Source: a virus
Reading direction: 5' to 3' (one strand)
IMG/VR virus record: IMGVR_UViG_3300022839_000038
Coordinates: 1-38,843 of that record
DNA length: 38,843 nt
Under the pieces are notes generated by a model that had not been told where the DNA came from, made no database searches, and saw only the letters and a list, made by a program, of their open reading frames with translations. This document shows, one piece after another, positions 5,928 through 14,857 of the stretch (within the stretch, counting starts at the first letter, position 1; each line of letters opens with the position of its first letter). The position numbers were made by a program, and so were the translations under genes.

Positions 5928-7843
5928 AAAGCAACTACCTCCCAACAGACTACCAGACTTTTATTGCAACATCACGCTATGCACGTTGGTTGAACGACAA
6001 GAACCGCCGGGAGACATGGGGTGAGACCGTTGACCGTTACGTAACCAATATAGTTGAGGCTAAACTTACGGACGAGGTTACAACTGAGATTGAACAAGCT
6101 ATCCTTAGCTTAGAGGTTATGCCTTCTATGCGGGGCCTTATGACCGCTGGACCCGCTGCGGAGCGTGACAACACTTGTATGTACAACTGCGCCTACATGC
6201 CCACAGATAACGTAGTAGCCTTTGATGAGGCTATGTTCATTTTACTCTGCGGCACAGGGGTTGGCTTTAGTGTTGAGCGCCAACAAATCTCTAAGCTTCC
6301 AGAAGTTCCCTCTGAGTTCACACAAGCTGATATTACTATTGTTGTTGGTGACTCTAAAGAAGGTTGGGCTAAAGCACTACGTCAGGTCGTAAAGAGTCTA
6401 TATGCAGGTGTTACACCCACTTGGGACGTGTCCGGTGTACGAGTAGCTGGGTCTAAGTTGAAGACCTTTGGTGGCCGTGCCAGTGGCCCTGCACCCCTAG
6501 TCGATCTGTTTGGTTTTGTAGTTAAAGTCTTCGAAGGGTCTAAAGGACGTAAGTTATCCTCTATCGAGTGCCATGATATTATGTGTAAGATTGGGGAAGT
6601 AGTTGTTGTAGGTGGTGTACGCCGATCAGCTATGATCTCTTTGTCCAACCTATCTGACGATCGTATGCGTCACGCTAAGTCTGGCTCTTGGTGGGAGAAC
6701 GCAGGTCACCGAGCCCTAGCCAACAACTCGGTAAGCTATACTGAGAAGCCTGACGCTATGTCCTTCATGCGAGAGTGGGTGGCACTAGCTGAGAGTGGTT
6801 CAGGTGAACGGGGTATCTTTAACCGACAAGCTTCTAAGGTGCAGGCAGGTAAGAATGGTCGCCGTAAGTCTAACTACGAGTTTGGGACCAACCCTTGCAG
6901 TGAGATTATCCTACGACCTAACCAGTTTTGTAATCTAACAGAGGTGGTGGTAAGAGCCAACGACAGCCTTGATGACCTTAAACGTAAGGTTCGACTTGCA
7001 ACTATCCTAGGTACTATTCAATCTACCTATACTAAGTTCCCTTATCTTCGTAAGGTCTGGGCTGACAACACGGAAGAAGAGCGGTTGCTCGGGGTATCCC
7101 TGACAGGTATCATGGACAACCCTATTACTAGCGGGACTTATAGTAACTCTGATAAGACTTACCTTGATGGTGTTCTAGCTGAGCTTAAGCAAATTGCTGT
7201 TGACACCAACAAAGAGTGGTCAGAGAAACTAGGCGTCCCACAATCTGCAGCTATCACTTGTGTCAAGCCCTCTGGTACAGTGTCGCAACTAGTTGATAGC
7301 GCATCGGGCATCCACACTCGCTATAGCCCCTACTACATCCGCACAGTAAGAGGAGACAACAAGGACCCTATCACTCAGTTCATGATTGACCAAGGAATCC
7401 CTAATGAACCTGACGTCATGAAACCTGATGCTACGACAGTATTCAGCTTTCCTATGAAGTCACCAGACGGTGCTCTTACTACCTCCGACATGTCAGCTAT
7501 TGAGCAGCTTGAGATGTGGCTAACTTACCAGCGTCACTGGTGTGAACATAAGCCGTCTGTTACTATCAGCATTAAACCTGAAGAATGGATTGAAGTAGGA
7601 GCTTTTGTCTATAAGCACTTTGATGAGATGAGTGGTGTGTCTTTCTTGCCCTACAGTGAACACACTTACCAACAAGCCCCTTATCAGGAGATCACCAAAG
7701 ATGTTTATGATACTGCACTTGCAGCTATGCCCAGCCAACTAGACTGGTCACGTCTGAGCGAGTATGAGCTTGAAGACCAGACCAAGGGTTCTAGTACTTT
7801 TGCCTGTGTCGGCGGAACCTGTGAGATTGTTGACCTAACTTAA
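5924..7843 (+). CDS. Class II (adenosylcobalamin-dependent) ribonucleotide reductase, monomeric type
   Basis: Reduces ribonucleotides to deoxyribonucleotides for phage DNA synthesis, using vitamin B12 coenzyme to make the thiyl radical. The 639-residue protein has Cys89 (NCAYMP), the catalytic loop NPCSEI at 323-328 (Asn323, thiyl Cys325, Glu327), Cys336 in FCNL as redox partner of the N-terminal cysteine, a PSGTVSQL phosphate-binding stretch, and a C-terminal shuttle pair Cys628/Cys633 (CVGGTC). This matches the Lactobacillus-type single-chain enzyme; no NrdB, NrdG or thioredoxin gene is nearby. The host must make or import cobalamin. The start overlaps the previous stop. Confidence 0.95.
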   Translation: MKSNYLPTDYQTFIATSRYARWLNDKNRRETWGETVDRYVTNIVEAKLTDEVTTEIEQAILSLEVMPSMRGLMTAGPAAERDNTCMYNCAYMPTDNVVAFDEAMFILLCGTGVGFSVERQQISKLPEVPSEFTQADITIVVGDSKEGWAKALRQVVKSLYAGVTPTWDVSGVRVAGSKLKTFGGRASGPAPLVDLFGFVVKVFEGSKGRKLSSIECHDIMCKIGEVVVVGGVRRSAMISLSNLSDDRMRHAKSGSWWENAGHRALANNSVSYTEKPDAMSFMREWVALAESGSGERGIFNRQASKVQAGKNGRRKSNYEFGTNPCSEIILRPNQFCNLTEVVVRANDSLDDLKRKVRLATILGTIQSTYTKFPYLRKVWADNTEEERLLGVSLTGIMDNPITSGTYSNSDKTYLDGVLAELKQIAVDTNKEWSEKLGVPQSAAITCVKPSGTVSQLVDSASGIHTRYSPYYIRTVRGDNKDPITQFMIDQGIPNEPDVMKPDATTVFSFPMKSPDGALTTSDMSAIEQLEMWLTYQRHWCEHKPSVTISIKPEEWIEVGAFVYKHFDEMSGVSFLPYSEHTYQQAPYQEITKDVYDTALAAMPSQLDWSRLSEYELEDQTKGSSTFACVGGTCEIVDLT

Positions 7844-7849
7844 TCTTAC

Positions 7850-7879
7850 TTGACAACCACTACAACAATATGCTATACT
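7850..7879 (+). promoter_or_regulatory. sigma70-type promoter for phoH unit
   Basis: TTGACA at 7850-7855, an 18-base spacer, TATACT at 7874-7879. Predicted start of transcription is about 7886, inside the 5' arm of the hairpin at 7881-7911. Confidence 0.75.
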
Positions 7880-7880
7880 C

Positions 7881-7911
7881 AAGGGAGGTGCCGCAAGGTG
7901 CTTCCCTTTTT
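7881..7911 (+). terminator. Rho-independent terminator overlapping the phoH promoter start site
   Basis: A 12-bp stem (three wobbles), 7881-7892 with 7897-7908, closed by a GCAA tetraloop and followed by T at 7907-7911. Read-through RNA from RNR makes the full hairpin. RNA started at the 7850 promoter lacks most of the six strong outer pairs, so it should escape. Confidence 0.75.
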
Positions 7912-7934
7912 CATTACTAGTAATAGGATCACAA

Positions 7935-8651
7935 ATGGCTCCCCGACCACAAGCACCCAAGACTAGCAAAGTAGCTACCAAGCGTACTACCACATACAAG
8001 GGCGCTGCTACTAGGGCTACCTCAGGTATCATACCTAAGAATGCTAACCAGAAGAAGCTTATCGAAGCTATCCAGTCTTCTAATCAAGTAATTGTATTTG
8101 GCCCTGCAGGAACAGGTAAGACCTACGTTACTGCTACAATGGCAGCTGACTTGTATACCCTAAAGAAGATTGACAAGATCGTTATTACTCGGCCTATGAT
8201 TTCTGTTGGTAAAGAGATTGGGATTCTACCGGGGTACCTTGAAGACAAGGTTGCACCTTGGTCCCTTCCAGTCCTAGACATTCTGATCAAGCACCTAGGG
8301 AAAGGGACAGTTGAGACAGCTATTAAGAATGGCAATATTGAGATGGCCCCTCTAGCCCTGATGCGAGGTCGGTCCTTTGAGGAGGCCTTCATCATCTGTG
8401 ACGAAGCCCAGAACATTACTACCCATGAGCTTAAGATGCTACTCACACGAGTAGGTGAGGGTTCTACTATTGTTCTCAATGGTGACGTTATGCAGACTGA
8501 CCTGAAAGATGGAGATGGTCTGACTAAAATAACACACCTAGCTAAGAAGCACATGCTACCTGTACCTATCGTGGAGTTCACACTAGACGACATTGTAAGG
8601 TCAGATATTTGCGCTCAATGGGTACGAGTCTTTTATAGTGAGAAGCTATAA
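7935..8651 (+). CDS. phoH: PhoH-like ATPase
   Basis: P-loop ATPase of the PhoH family, common in marine phages and of uncertain role (possibly RNA metabolism or phosphate stress). The 238-residue protein has a basic, Lys/Thr/Ala-rich N-terminal tail (1-35), Walker A FGPAGTGKT at 55-63, TRPMISVGKEIGILPG at 84-99 and Walker B FIICDEAQN at 151-159, with the usual sensor stretch VLNGDVMQTD after it. The length is normal for the short PhoH form. It is first in the transcript from the promoter at 7850, with AGGAT ahead of its ATG. Confidence 0.93.
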   Translation: MAPRPQAPKTSKVATKRTTTYKGAATRATSGIIPKNANQKKLIEAIQSSNQVIVFGPAGTGKTYVTATMAADLYTLKKIDKIVITRPMISVGKEIGILPGYLEDKVAPWSLPVLDILIKHLGKGTVETAIKNGNIEMAPLALMRGRSFEEAFIICDEAQNITTHELKMLLTRVGEGSTIVLNGDVMQTDLKDGDGLTKITHLAKKHMLPVPIVEFTLDDIVRSDICAQWVRVFYSEKL

Positions 8652-9127
8652 TGATTTGGGGATCGACTAGAGCTTATAGAGAAGAAACATGGAAGTCTAT
8701 GCTAGCAAGAGAACATATGACCCATAGTGACTGCTTTGTATGTAAAACTCCACTAACTGAAGGTAAATGTATGACAAAAAGCTGCCCTAAGACTAAAGAC
8801 CCACTTAAACATGGCAGAGGTCCTATCAAGTCAGACGGGGGTCCATCTACTTACTTCGATCTATGCAACGGAGGCACACTAAACGATGAGCTGGAACGTA
8901 AGGGTGATGAACAGTGGCTTGGCGACTCATTCCACCTAGGTAATGTAGTTAAGCTAGCGTGGCGATGGGGCCTCAAGGAGGGTACAGATAAGGCTTACGA
9001 TGCTAACAAACTAATCTACTCTGGAGCTAGACTGCTCATGAAGTACAAAGGTGTAGCATCAGTCCGTAAGTCACTTCAAAATCTGTTGGATGATCCACAG
9101 TTTCAAGAAATGGAGAATGATAAATGA
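8651..9127 (+). CDS. DUF3310-like protein with N-terminal cysteine cluster
   Basis: 158 residues. The C-terminal half, SFHLGNVVKLAWRWG at about 92-106 followed by a helix with Asp, Ala and Lys (KAYDANKLIYSGARLL), resembles the DUF3310 family ('SaV-like', often labelled nucleotide kinase) found next to phage replication genes. The N-terminal part holds C-x2-C-x8-C-x4-C at 28-45, which could bind zinc. The ATG overlaps the phoH stop (TAATG). The enzymatic label of this family is not backed by motifs here; there is no P-loop. Confidence 0.65.
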   Translation: MIWGSTRAYREETWKSMLAREHMTHSDCFVCKTPLTEGKCMTKSCPKTKDPLKHGRGPIKSDGGPSTYFDLCNGGTLNDELERKGDEQWLGDSFHLGNVVKLAWRWGLKEGTDKAYDANKLIYSGARLLMKYKGVASVRKSLQNLLDDPQFQEMENDK

Positions 9128-9315
9128 TTATTGGGTACCTACTAGTTTGCTTAGCCTCTGAATGTCGAGTATGGACAGACCACTTTGAGTCAGTAGAAGC
9201 TTGTGAAGTAGCAGGTGCTGAGGCTATTGTAGAGATACCTAAGCTAAACCCACAAACAACAAGAGTTGACTTCAAGTGTACACTCACTGGTGTCCCAGCT
9301 AAAGAAACCTATTGA
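9124..9315 (+). CDS. Hypothetical small protein with hydrophobic N-terminus
   Basis: 63 residues starting MIIGYLLVCLASECRVW. The first 13 residues are hydrophobic and could act as a short signal or membrane segment; Cys14, Cys27 and Cys52 follow. It could be exported and disulfide-bonded, but there is no lipobox of normal form and the hydrophobic stretch is short. It overlaps the preceding gene by ATGA. No family recognised. Confidence 0.6.
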   Translation: MIIGYLLVCLASECRVWTDHFESVEACEVAGAEAIVEIPKLNPQTTRVDFKCTLTGVPAKETY

Positions 9316-9340
9316 CATAGCTTTTCTAGTATGATACAAT
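9312..9340 (+). promoter_or_regulatory. sigma70-type promoter for the last rightward gene
   Basis: TTGACA at 9312-9317, a 17-base spacer, TACAAT at 9335-9340. The -35 box overlaps the stop codon of the preceding gene. The expected start near 9347 precedes GAGGAG at 9351-9356. Confidence 0.8.
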
Positions 9341-9361
9341 AAATACAATAGAGGAGACCTT

Positions 9362-9592
9362 ATGGCAGCACCAAGCAAACAAAAGCCCCCTGTCCCAAAG
9401 CTGGAGCAGGAGGCTAAGAAGTTTATAGAAGAATCAGCAGCTAAGTCAGTGCCACCAGACCCGGTTAGGTCTCAGACAGCTGCAGTAATCCTCGCAGGAC
9501 TCATTACCCGTGGAGCGGGGTTAGGACGAGCAGAAGAACTCGTTGAAGAAGCGTACAGGTTGGCCGACCTAGTACTCAAAACAAACAACTAA
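9362..9592 (+). CDS. Hypothetical protein, 76 residues
   Basis: Last gene of the rightward arm, with its own sigma70 promoter, a strong GAGGAG ribosome site and a terminator 19 bases after the stop. The N-terminus is Pro/Lys-rich (MAAPSKQKPPVPK); the rest is helical with an Ala-rich stretch AAVILAGLITRGAGLGRAEELVEEA. No domain recognised. A private promoter and terminator for one tiny gene suggest a product needed in high or separately timed amounts, such as a host-takeover or regulatory peptide; this is inference. Confidence 0.75.
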   Translation: MAAPSKQKPPVPKLEQEAKKFIEESAAKSVPPDPVRSQTAAVILAGLITRGAGLGRAEELVEEAYRLADLVLKTNN

Positions 9593-9610
9593 TAACAATA
9601 ATGAACTTAC

Positions 9611-9644
9611 AGCCCCCAAAGGTTAATAGCCTCTGGGGGCTTTT
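9611..9644. terminator. Strong hairpin terminator between the convergent arms
   Basis: A 12-bp stem with one mismatch, 9611-9622 with 9630-9641 (AGCCCCCA against TGGGGGCT), loop TTAATAG, and T at 9641-9644 for rightward transcription. The stem is symmetrical enough to slow leftward polymerase too, but that side lacks a T run. It also lies seven bases beyond the end of the leftward arm. Confidence 0.88.
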
Positions 9645-9650
9645 CTTCGT

Positions 9651-12600
9651 TTAATTGTCCCTCATACCGAGGGCTTGGTAGTTCTCTGCAAAGCCTATGA
9701 TAGCGATAAGCTGCTCCATACCGTTGTCTTCCTTAAGGAGGTCAAGCGGGTTGCCTTTAACGTCAGGGAAGTAGTTCTTGAGAGTCAGCTTCAAGTCATT
9801 CTTATTGACCTTAGCAAACCGGTCACGGTAAGAAAAGTCACCTCCTTCTGACTCCATCCAAGACTGAGCTTGTTCCTTAGACCGCTTTAGTACACCCTTG
9901 ACTAGGACTTGACGGTTGTACAAAGGTAGGTCAAAGAAGTCAGGATGCTCTCTAAATAGTTGAGAAGATTCAGCTTCGAAGATAGGAGCAACTAAGGAGT
10001 TCATACGGTTCTTCAGTTCCGGGTCATTACCCCAACGGAAGGACTGCCAAGATGGTATACCAACTGAGTTCATCAACTGTTCAGCTTGGGTGTTACCGGG
10101 GCTGGACCGTGTGCCTAATACACGCCCAGCGTCAGGTGCTTGCTTGTAGGGTGCAGTAGGTTTAGCTGCGTTAGGGCTGCCGTCAGCACCTAGGCCAACC
10201 ATCTCAAAGAACTCATCAAAGTAACGAGTCCCTTTCTTAGTCAAGCTAAAGTCAGTCCAGCTATCACCGTTAGTATTACGGTCAGGCTCAACCCAGTCAC
10301 CAGTGCCCAGCTTAATAGCTTGGTTTGGCATATCCAGAGGACGGGTAGCACCTGAAGCAATACGAGCCAAGGAGCCGAAGGTAATGTCAAGGGCTTGTCT
10401 TCCTGTGGCATCCAAGTCACCCGAAGCAATAGCTTTAGCTAGGTTGTCCATAACTTGTACTGCATCAGAGGCACCACGGAAGGTTTGACCAACTGTGAAG
10501 TCTACAGCTTCAGCGGCAAGCTCAGGAGGAATCTGACCATCTTTACGGTGATGAGCTATGATCTGCCCTACTAAGTGCAGCATAGACTCAGGGAACTCAT
10601 AGGTCTTATCTGTAATAGAACCATCATCTTCTCGTTTCTGGTTCCACTTAAGACCTTCAGCTAGGCTACTCATCTTCTCGTTGCTCATCATGTAAGCCGC
10701 AGTAAGACCCACAGTTGTCTTAGCTAGGAGTTGTGATCCCTCTTCTGCAGCTAAAGAGGTTTGCCCCTTACCAAGTAGGCGACCACCGAGGATACGTACA
10801 GCATTGACACCGGAGTAGTCACTCATCATTGCCATAGAGTTATTGAAGAACTTACCGAATGGTATCAAGTAGCCACCTACAGCGTTAGCTGAGATACCTT
10901 CCATGTACCGAGCAGCATTAAGTGCTAGGCTTGAGCCCTTCTTAGAGGTCCAGTCCTTGCTGTACACTTCACGCTGAGTACGATCGAGGGCGTTAGCCTC
11001 TACCACGTTACGGTAGCGAGGGGTATGCATCTCGACAAACCCAAGCTTAGGGTCAGTCATGAAGGTGTTATAGTCCATGCCATACTCACGGCGGATCATA
11101 AGGTCCACGTTAGACATGAACGACAACATCTTAGTAGTCTCATCCTGTAGCTTCTGGCCTGACAGGGCTTGGAAAAGGTTACGAGTAGACTCAAGACCAA
11201 GGTTTACCTTGTCCTTAGGGTCCATACCAAGACGCTTAAGCGTATCGACACCAGCAGCAGCACCTGAGTCACCGCCAAGGTCTCTTGACAGAGCCTTAAA
11301 GGTCTGGGGGCTGTACTTCATGTACTCAAGGGCTTTGTCGATAGTGTCACCGGGTTGCAGGAAGTTTACACCTCGACGTAGGGCTCCAGAGATACTACCT
11401 CGTCCAGCCCTAATAGCCGCATTGTAGGCGTCTTTACCATTCAGCACACGTACAGCAGGGGCAGACATAAGCTCAAGAGTACCCTGAACTACGTCTGAAA
11501 CAGTACCAGCGGCACTAGTAGCAGCCCAGCCTTTGATGTTGAGCATAGTAGTGCTGATGTGAGACGTGAGCAAAGACTTGTAGAGGGATAGAGTGTACTT
11601 ACCCACCTCTCTAGTCTTCTTAGTCTTATCACTTAGCTCACGGTTCATAGCTTCTACCAGAGCACTGTTCGTTGACTTGTCTGTAATACCACGGGTGATC
11701 AACACGGAGGACTGCTTAGAGTCCCACAGACGACTACCAATCTCAGACTGACGACCTTTCCAGAACTCAGACAGTTCTTTAGGAGTCTTCATACCATCAA
11801 TATTATCTGAGATACTTCCGAACTCTCTTTGGAAAGTCTTGATAAAGTCAGCTACGATCGTACTCTCTGGAGGTAGGAAGTTGATAGCATCACCAATGAA
11901 GTTAGTAATGTTAGTATCCTCACGCTCAACAAAGACTAGCCCAGCGTCAGACATCACATTGACAAAGCCTTTAGTTCCACCCTTCTCCTTAGGGCTACCA
12001 AACAAGAAAGAGCGCATGAACAACTTCTCATTGTCTGTAGCGGAGAACGAGTCACCAAGGGTCTCACGAGCCTCACCAACCACCTTAGACCAGTCTGTAT
12101 AGTCAGATGAGTGATCACCGAAGTTCTTAAGCAGAGCACCCATCTCGGTCTCAACCTGAGGTAGATTGATACGAGCCTTCTGAGCAGCTAGTATGTCTTC
12201 CTTGCCTAAGCCCTTGAACAGATCATTAACGCCTACTGCAGCCTTGAAAGGAGCAGGAGCGCTAGCACTGTTAGACCAAGCAGAGAATGCACGGGAGCCA
12301 CCTACGATAGCAGGGAGCAGCATTGTAGCCATACCAGCCATAACTGTCTGGCTCAGCTGGTACTCCTCTTGTACACCAGTGTCCATCATGGCGCTCTGGT
12401 AAGCAATGTCCGTAGACACGTTAGCTACGAAGTCCACAGCGGAGTACTTAGCTGCGTCTACCAAACCAACTCTAACGAAGGCACCTTGGGCTGCTTTCTT
12501 GGAAGCCGCTACAGCAGCCTCACGAGCCATACCATTCTTAAGGGCAGACCGGAAAGCTGTTTGAGCTGCACCACGCACGGCAACTGATGCAACCTTAGTG

Positions 12601-13367
12601 GCACCAGCACCCATAGCTTTACCCACACCCAGCGAGAACAGAGTCAGTGGGTCCCAGACAGCAGCACTAGCGTAGTCTTTGATACCATCAAACATTTCAC
12701 CCCAGCCAGTCTCAGCTGAGAAGATATTAGGGTTCTTATCGAACATCTCGTACTGAGCACCAACTAGTGCCTTCTCATCATCGTCTAGCGTAGATAGGAA
12801 TGCAATCTCGTTAGCAGTCGTGACAGTTTGACCACCAGCAAAGGAACGCTGCCAGTTCTGCCACTGCTCGAAGATTTCATCCTTACTCATATCTTTGGTG
12901 TAACCACCGGTGGCACCACCAGCAAGGCCAGTAGCCAAGTTAGCGGCCATCCCACGATCACCAAACCGGAAGTTAAGGCCAACTTCCATAGCGTCGATAA
13001 CCCGTGGGTCAGCCAAAGCTTTCTCTTTGCTCAACGTACCCTTCTCGTACTCGTCTATAAACGACATAGCAGCTAAACCTGACGTAGGCCCACCAGTAGG
13101 AATCTCAGGGGAGCCAGCCGTGGGTACAGGGGAGTAGTTGTCACGCCACGTACCAGTAGCTGCAGGAGCCTCCTGAGTCACTGGGGTGTAGTTGTCTCTC
13201 CAAGATGGTGCTGCAGGCTCTGCTTGAGGAGTAGGCGCAGAGACAGGAGCAGAGGGCCTCTCAGACAGCACCTCCGCTTGATCGCTGATCACGTCTATTG
13301 GACGACCTAAGTTGTCACGCTCGTCTGTAACATCGACAGGTGAGTAGTTATCACGCCAAGACGCCAT
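9651..13367 (-). CDS. Large internal virion/DNA-ejection protein, 1238 residues
   Basis: Last and longest gene of the leftward virion arm, in the position where T7-like phages keep inner-core/ejection proteins (gp15/gp16). The N-terminus carries three copies of [S/T]WRDNY[S/T]PV at 3-11, 55-63 and 73-81, joined by Pro/Ala-rich linkers. Residues about 225-375 are Ala/Gly/Val-rich with amphipathic helices, plausible for insertion into the host envelope; the rest is helical and soluble. No transglycosylase motif was seen. The ATG follows AGAGAGGA. Role is inferred from size, composition and place. Confidence 0.7.
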   Translation of the reverse strand: MASWRDNYSPVDVTDERDNLGRPIDVISDQAEVLSERPSAPVSAPTPQAEPAAPSWRDNYTPVTQEAPAATGTWRDNYSPVPTAGSPEIPTGGPTSGLAAMSFIDEYEKGTLSKEKALADPRVIDAMEVGLNFRFGDRGMAANLATGLAGGATGGYTKDMSKDEIFEQWQNWQRSFAGGQTVTTANEIAFLSTLDDDEKALVGAQYEMFDKNPNIFSAETGWGEMFDGIKDYASAAVWDPLTLFSLGVGKAMGAGATKVASVAVRGAAQTAFRSALKNGMAREAAVAASKKAAQGAFVRVGLVDAAKYSAVDFVANVSTDIAYQSAMMDTGVQEEYQLSQTVMAGMATMLLPAIVGGSRAFSAWSNSASAPAPFKAAVGVNDLFKGLGKEDILAAQKARINLPQVETEMGALLKNFGDHSSDYTDWSKVVGEARETLGDSFSATDNEKLFMRSFLFGSPKEKGGTKGFVNVMSDAGLVFVEREDTNITNFIGDAINFLPPESTIVADFIKTFQREFGSISDNIDGMKTPKELSEFWKGRQSEIGSRLWDSKQSSVLITRGITDKSTNSALVEAMNRELSDKTKKTREVGKYTLSLYKSLLTSHISTTMLNIKGWAATSAAGTVSDVVQGTLELMSAPAVRVLNGKDAYNAAIRAGRGSISGALRRGVNFLQPGDTIDKALEYMKYSPQTFKALSRDLGGDSGAAAGVDTLKRLGMDPKDKVNLGLESTRNLFQALSGQKLQDETTKMLSFMSNVDLMIRREYGMDYNTFMTDPKLGFVEMHTPRYRNVVEANALDRTQREVYSKDWTSKKGSSLALNAARYMEGISANAVGGYLIPFGKFFNNSMAMMSDYSGVNAVRILGGRLLGKGQTSLAAEEGSQLLAKTTVGLTAAYMMSNEKMSSLAEGLKWNQKREDDGSITDKTYEFPESMLHLVGQIIAHHRKDGQIPPELAAEAVDFTVGQTFRGASDAVQVMDNLAKAIASGDLDATGRQALDITFGSLARIASGATRPLDMPNQAIKLGTGDWVEPDRNTNGDSWTDFSLTKKGTRYFDEFFEMVGLGADGSPNAAKPTAPYKQAPDAGRVLGTRSSPGNTQAEQLMNSVGIPSWQSFRWGNDPELKNRMNSLVAPIFEAESSQLFREHPDFFDLPLYNRQVLVKGVLKRSKEQAQSWMESEGGDFSYRDRFAKVNKNDLKLTLKNYFPDVKGNPLDLLKEDNGMEQLIAIIGFAENYQALGMRDN

Positions 13368-13390
13368 GTCGTATTCCTCTCTTATTATTA

Positions 13391-14857
13391 TTAGTTAAGT
13401 GTAGCCAGTAGGTCACGAAGCGCTTGGAATCCGTAAGTCTTCTCAAACTCATCAGACATAGCATCCAGCATTTCGGGAGGTGTACTGTCATCCTGAAGGT
13501 AGTCAAGAAGGAGTTGACCATCCTCTTCTTGGACACTGCTAGGTGGGGACAGTAAGGCAGGGTCTGGGCGGGCGTCAGCTGGGGCAGGCTCACCAAAAGC
13601 TTCATCTGTTTGTGCTGTGGCTGGGTCAGCAACTGTAGCCTCAGGGGTAGTAGGACCGACCTGACCTTCAGGCCCTCTGCTCAGGGCGGAATTGTTAGCT
13701 AAAAGCTTACCATCAACGTAGACAAAAGGGGTACCGGGGTCTTCCTCTAGATTATCAAACTCCTCTTTAGTATATCGGGGCAGGCTGGCATCGGTCATAC
13801 CAAAATTAGACAGAACATTAGCAACACTTCCGTCTTGGATACCTCCGTCCTCAGGTATGCTAGAGTCTTGATTAGCCAAGAATCTCTCTTTAGCTCGTTG
13901 GATATCACCACCATAGTTAGCATTCATGAAGCGTTCGTTACCAACAAAGGGCAAGATAGCCTCGTCGCCAAGAAGATCAAACGCCAGAGAGTAACTAGGG
14001 TTGTCACCCTTTAGAGATTTAACAGCACTATTGAGTTGCACCAAACGAGTAGGGTCCGCCTTATCTGGGTCATCACTGACAGACTTTAGATAATTAATTT
14101 CATTATTGATATCATCGACCATGTTGCCTTTGATAATATCTACGTTCTGCTTGTACTCCTGAGGGTCCATAGGTTCTAGATAGTCCATACCAAAGTTTAT
14201 GGTACTCATATCTTGCTGGGTGAACATCTCCACCATCTTCTCTTCCAGACCAGACTGGCTCTCTATCTCCTCCAGAGTTAAGCCTTTAGCCTTAGCTACC
14301 TTTGCTAAGTCAAACGGCTCACCGGGGGTAGTAACCATAACAGCCGTCTCTAGGAAGTCATTGACGTCAATCTTATTACCATCTTTACGGGCACGAGTAT
14401 TAAGAGCCTCAAAAGCCTTTAAGGCGTCAGCCGCTACTTGATTACCCTCACCAGCTATGTTAAGCAAGTGCGAGTCTTTAGCTCCGTAGGAAACAAGCTG
14501 CTTCAGGGTATGATTCAAGTCTTGCTTAGTGGTGCCAACGGGGGTAGTACCTGAGTCGCTGCTTGTATTAGTACCTCTGCTTGCAGTCTCTACAACACCG
14601 CCTGTTAGGCCTAGCTTAAGTACCCTAGCATCGTTTATAGCTTTGTCTTCTCGATCAATAGCTAGTTGATCCTGCTTAACACGGTACTTCTGCTGTTCAA
14701 GAGTGTTAGACCACTGCTCTGCTTGGAAAGCTTGTGCAGCATCGTACCGAGTATCAGCCTTTGCTGAAGCATCCTGACGATCACTACGCTCATTCTCAAC
14801 ATTACGTTGCTGTTCGTTAGACTCCATTGCCCTTCCAAGGCCATCCCAGAAACCCAT
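13391..14857 (-). CDS. Putative internal virion protein, 488 residues
   Basis: The N-terminal 85 residues (MGFWDGLGRAMESNEQQR...) form a charged, Gln-rich predicted coiled coil; the middle is mixed helical; the C-terminal third is acidic and Pro-rich. It lies between two other virion-block genes, with start coupled to the previous stop (TAATG) and a near-perfect AAGGAGGT ribosome site, so it is probably made in quantity. It may correspond to one of the core proteins of the ejection apparatus. No recognised domain. Confidence 0.65.
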   Translation of the reverse strand: MGFWDGLGRAMESNEQQRNVENERSDRQDASAKADTRYDAAQAFQAEQWSNTLEQQKYRVKQDQLAIDREDKAINDARVLKLGLTGGVVETASRGTNTSSDSGTTPVGTTKQDLNHTLKQLVSYGAKDSHLLNIAGEGNQVAADALKAFEALNTRARKDGNKIDVNDFLETAVMVTTPGEPFDLAKVAKAKGLTLEEIESQSGLEEKMVEMFTQQDMSTINFGMDYLEPMDPQEYKQNVDIIKGNMVDDINNEINYLKSVSDDPDKADPTRLVQLNSAVKSLKGDNPSYSLAFDLLGDEAILPFVGNERFMNANYGGDIQRAKERFLANQDSSIPEDGGIQDGSVANVLSNFGMTDASLPRYTKEEFDNLEEDPGTPFVYVDGKLLANNSALSRGPEGQVGPTTPEATVADPATAQTDEAFGEPAPADARPDPALLSPPSSVQEEDGQLLLDYLQDDSTPPEMLDAMSDEFEKTYGFQALRDLLATLN

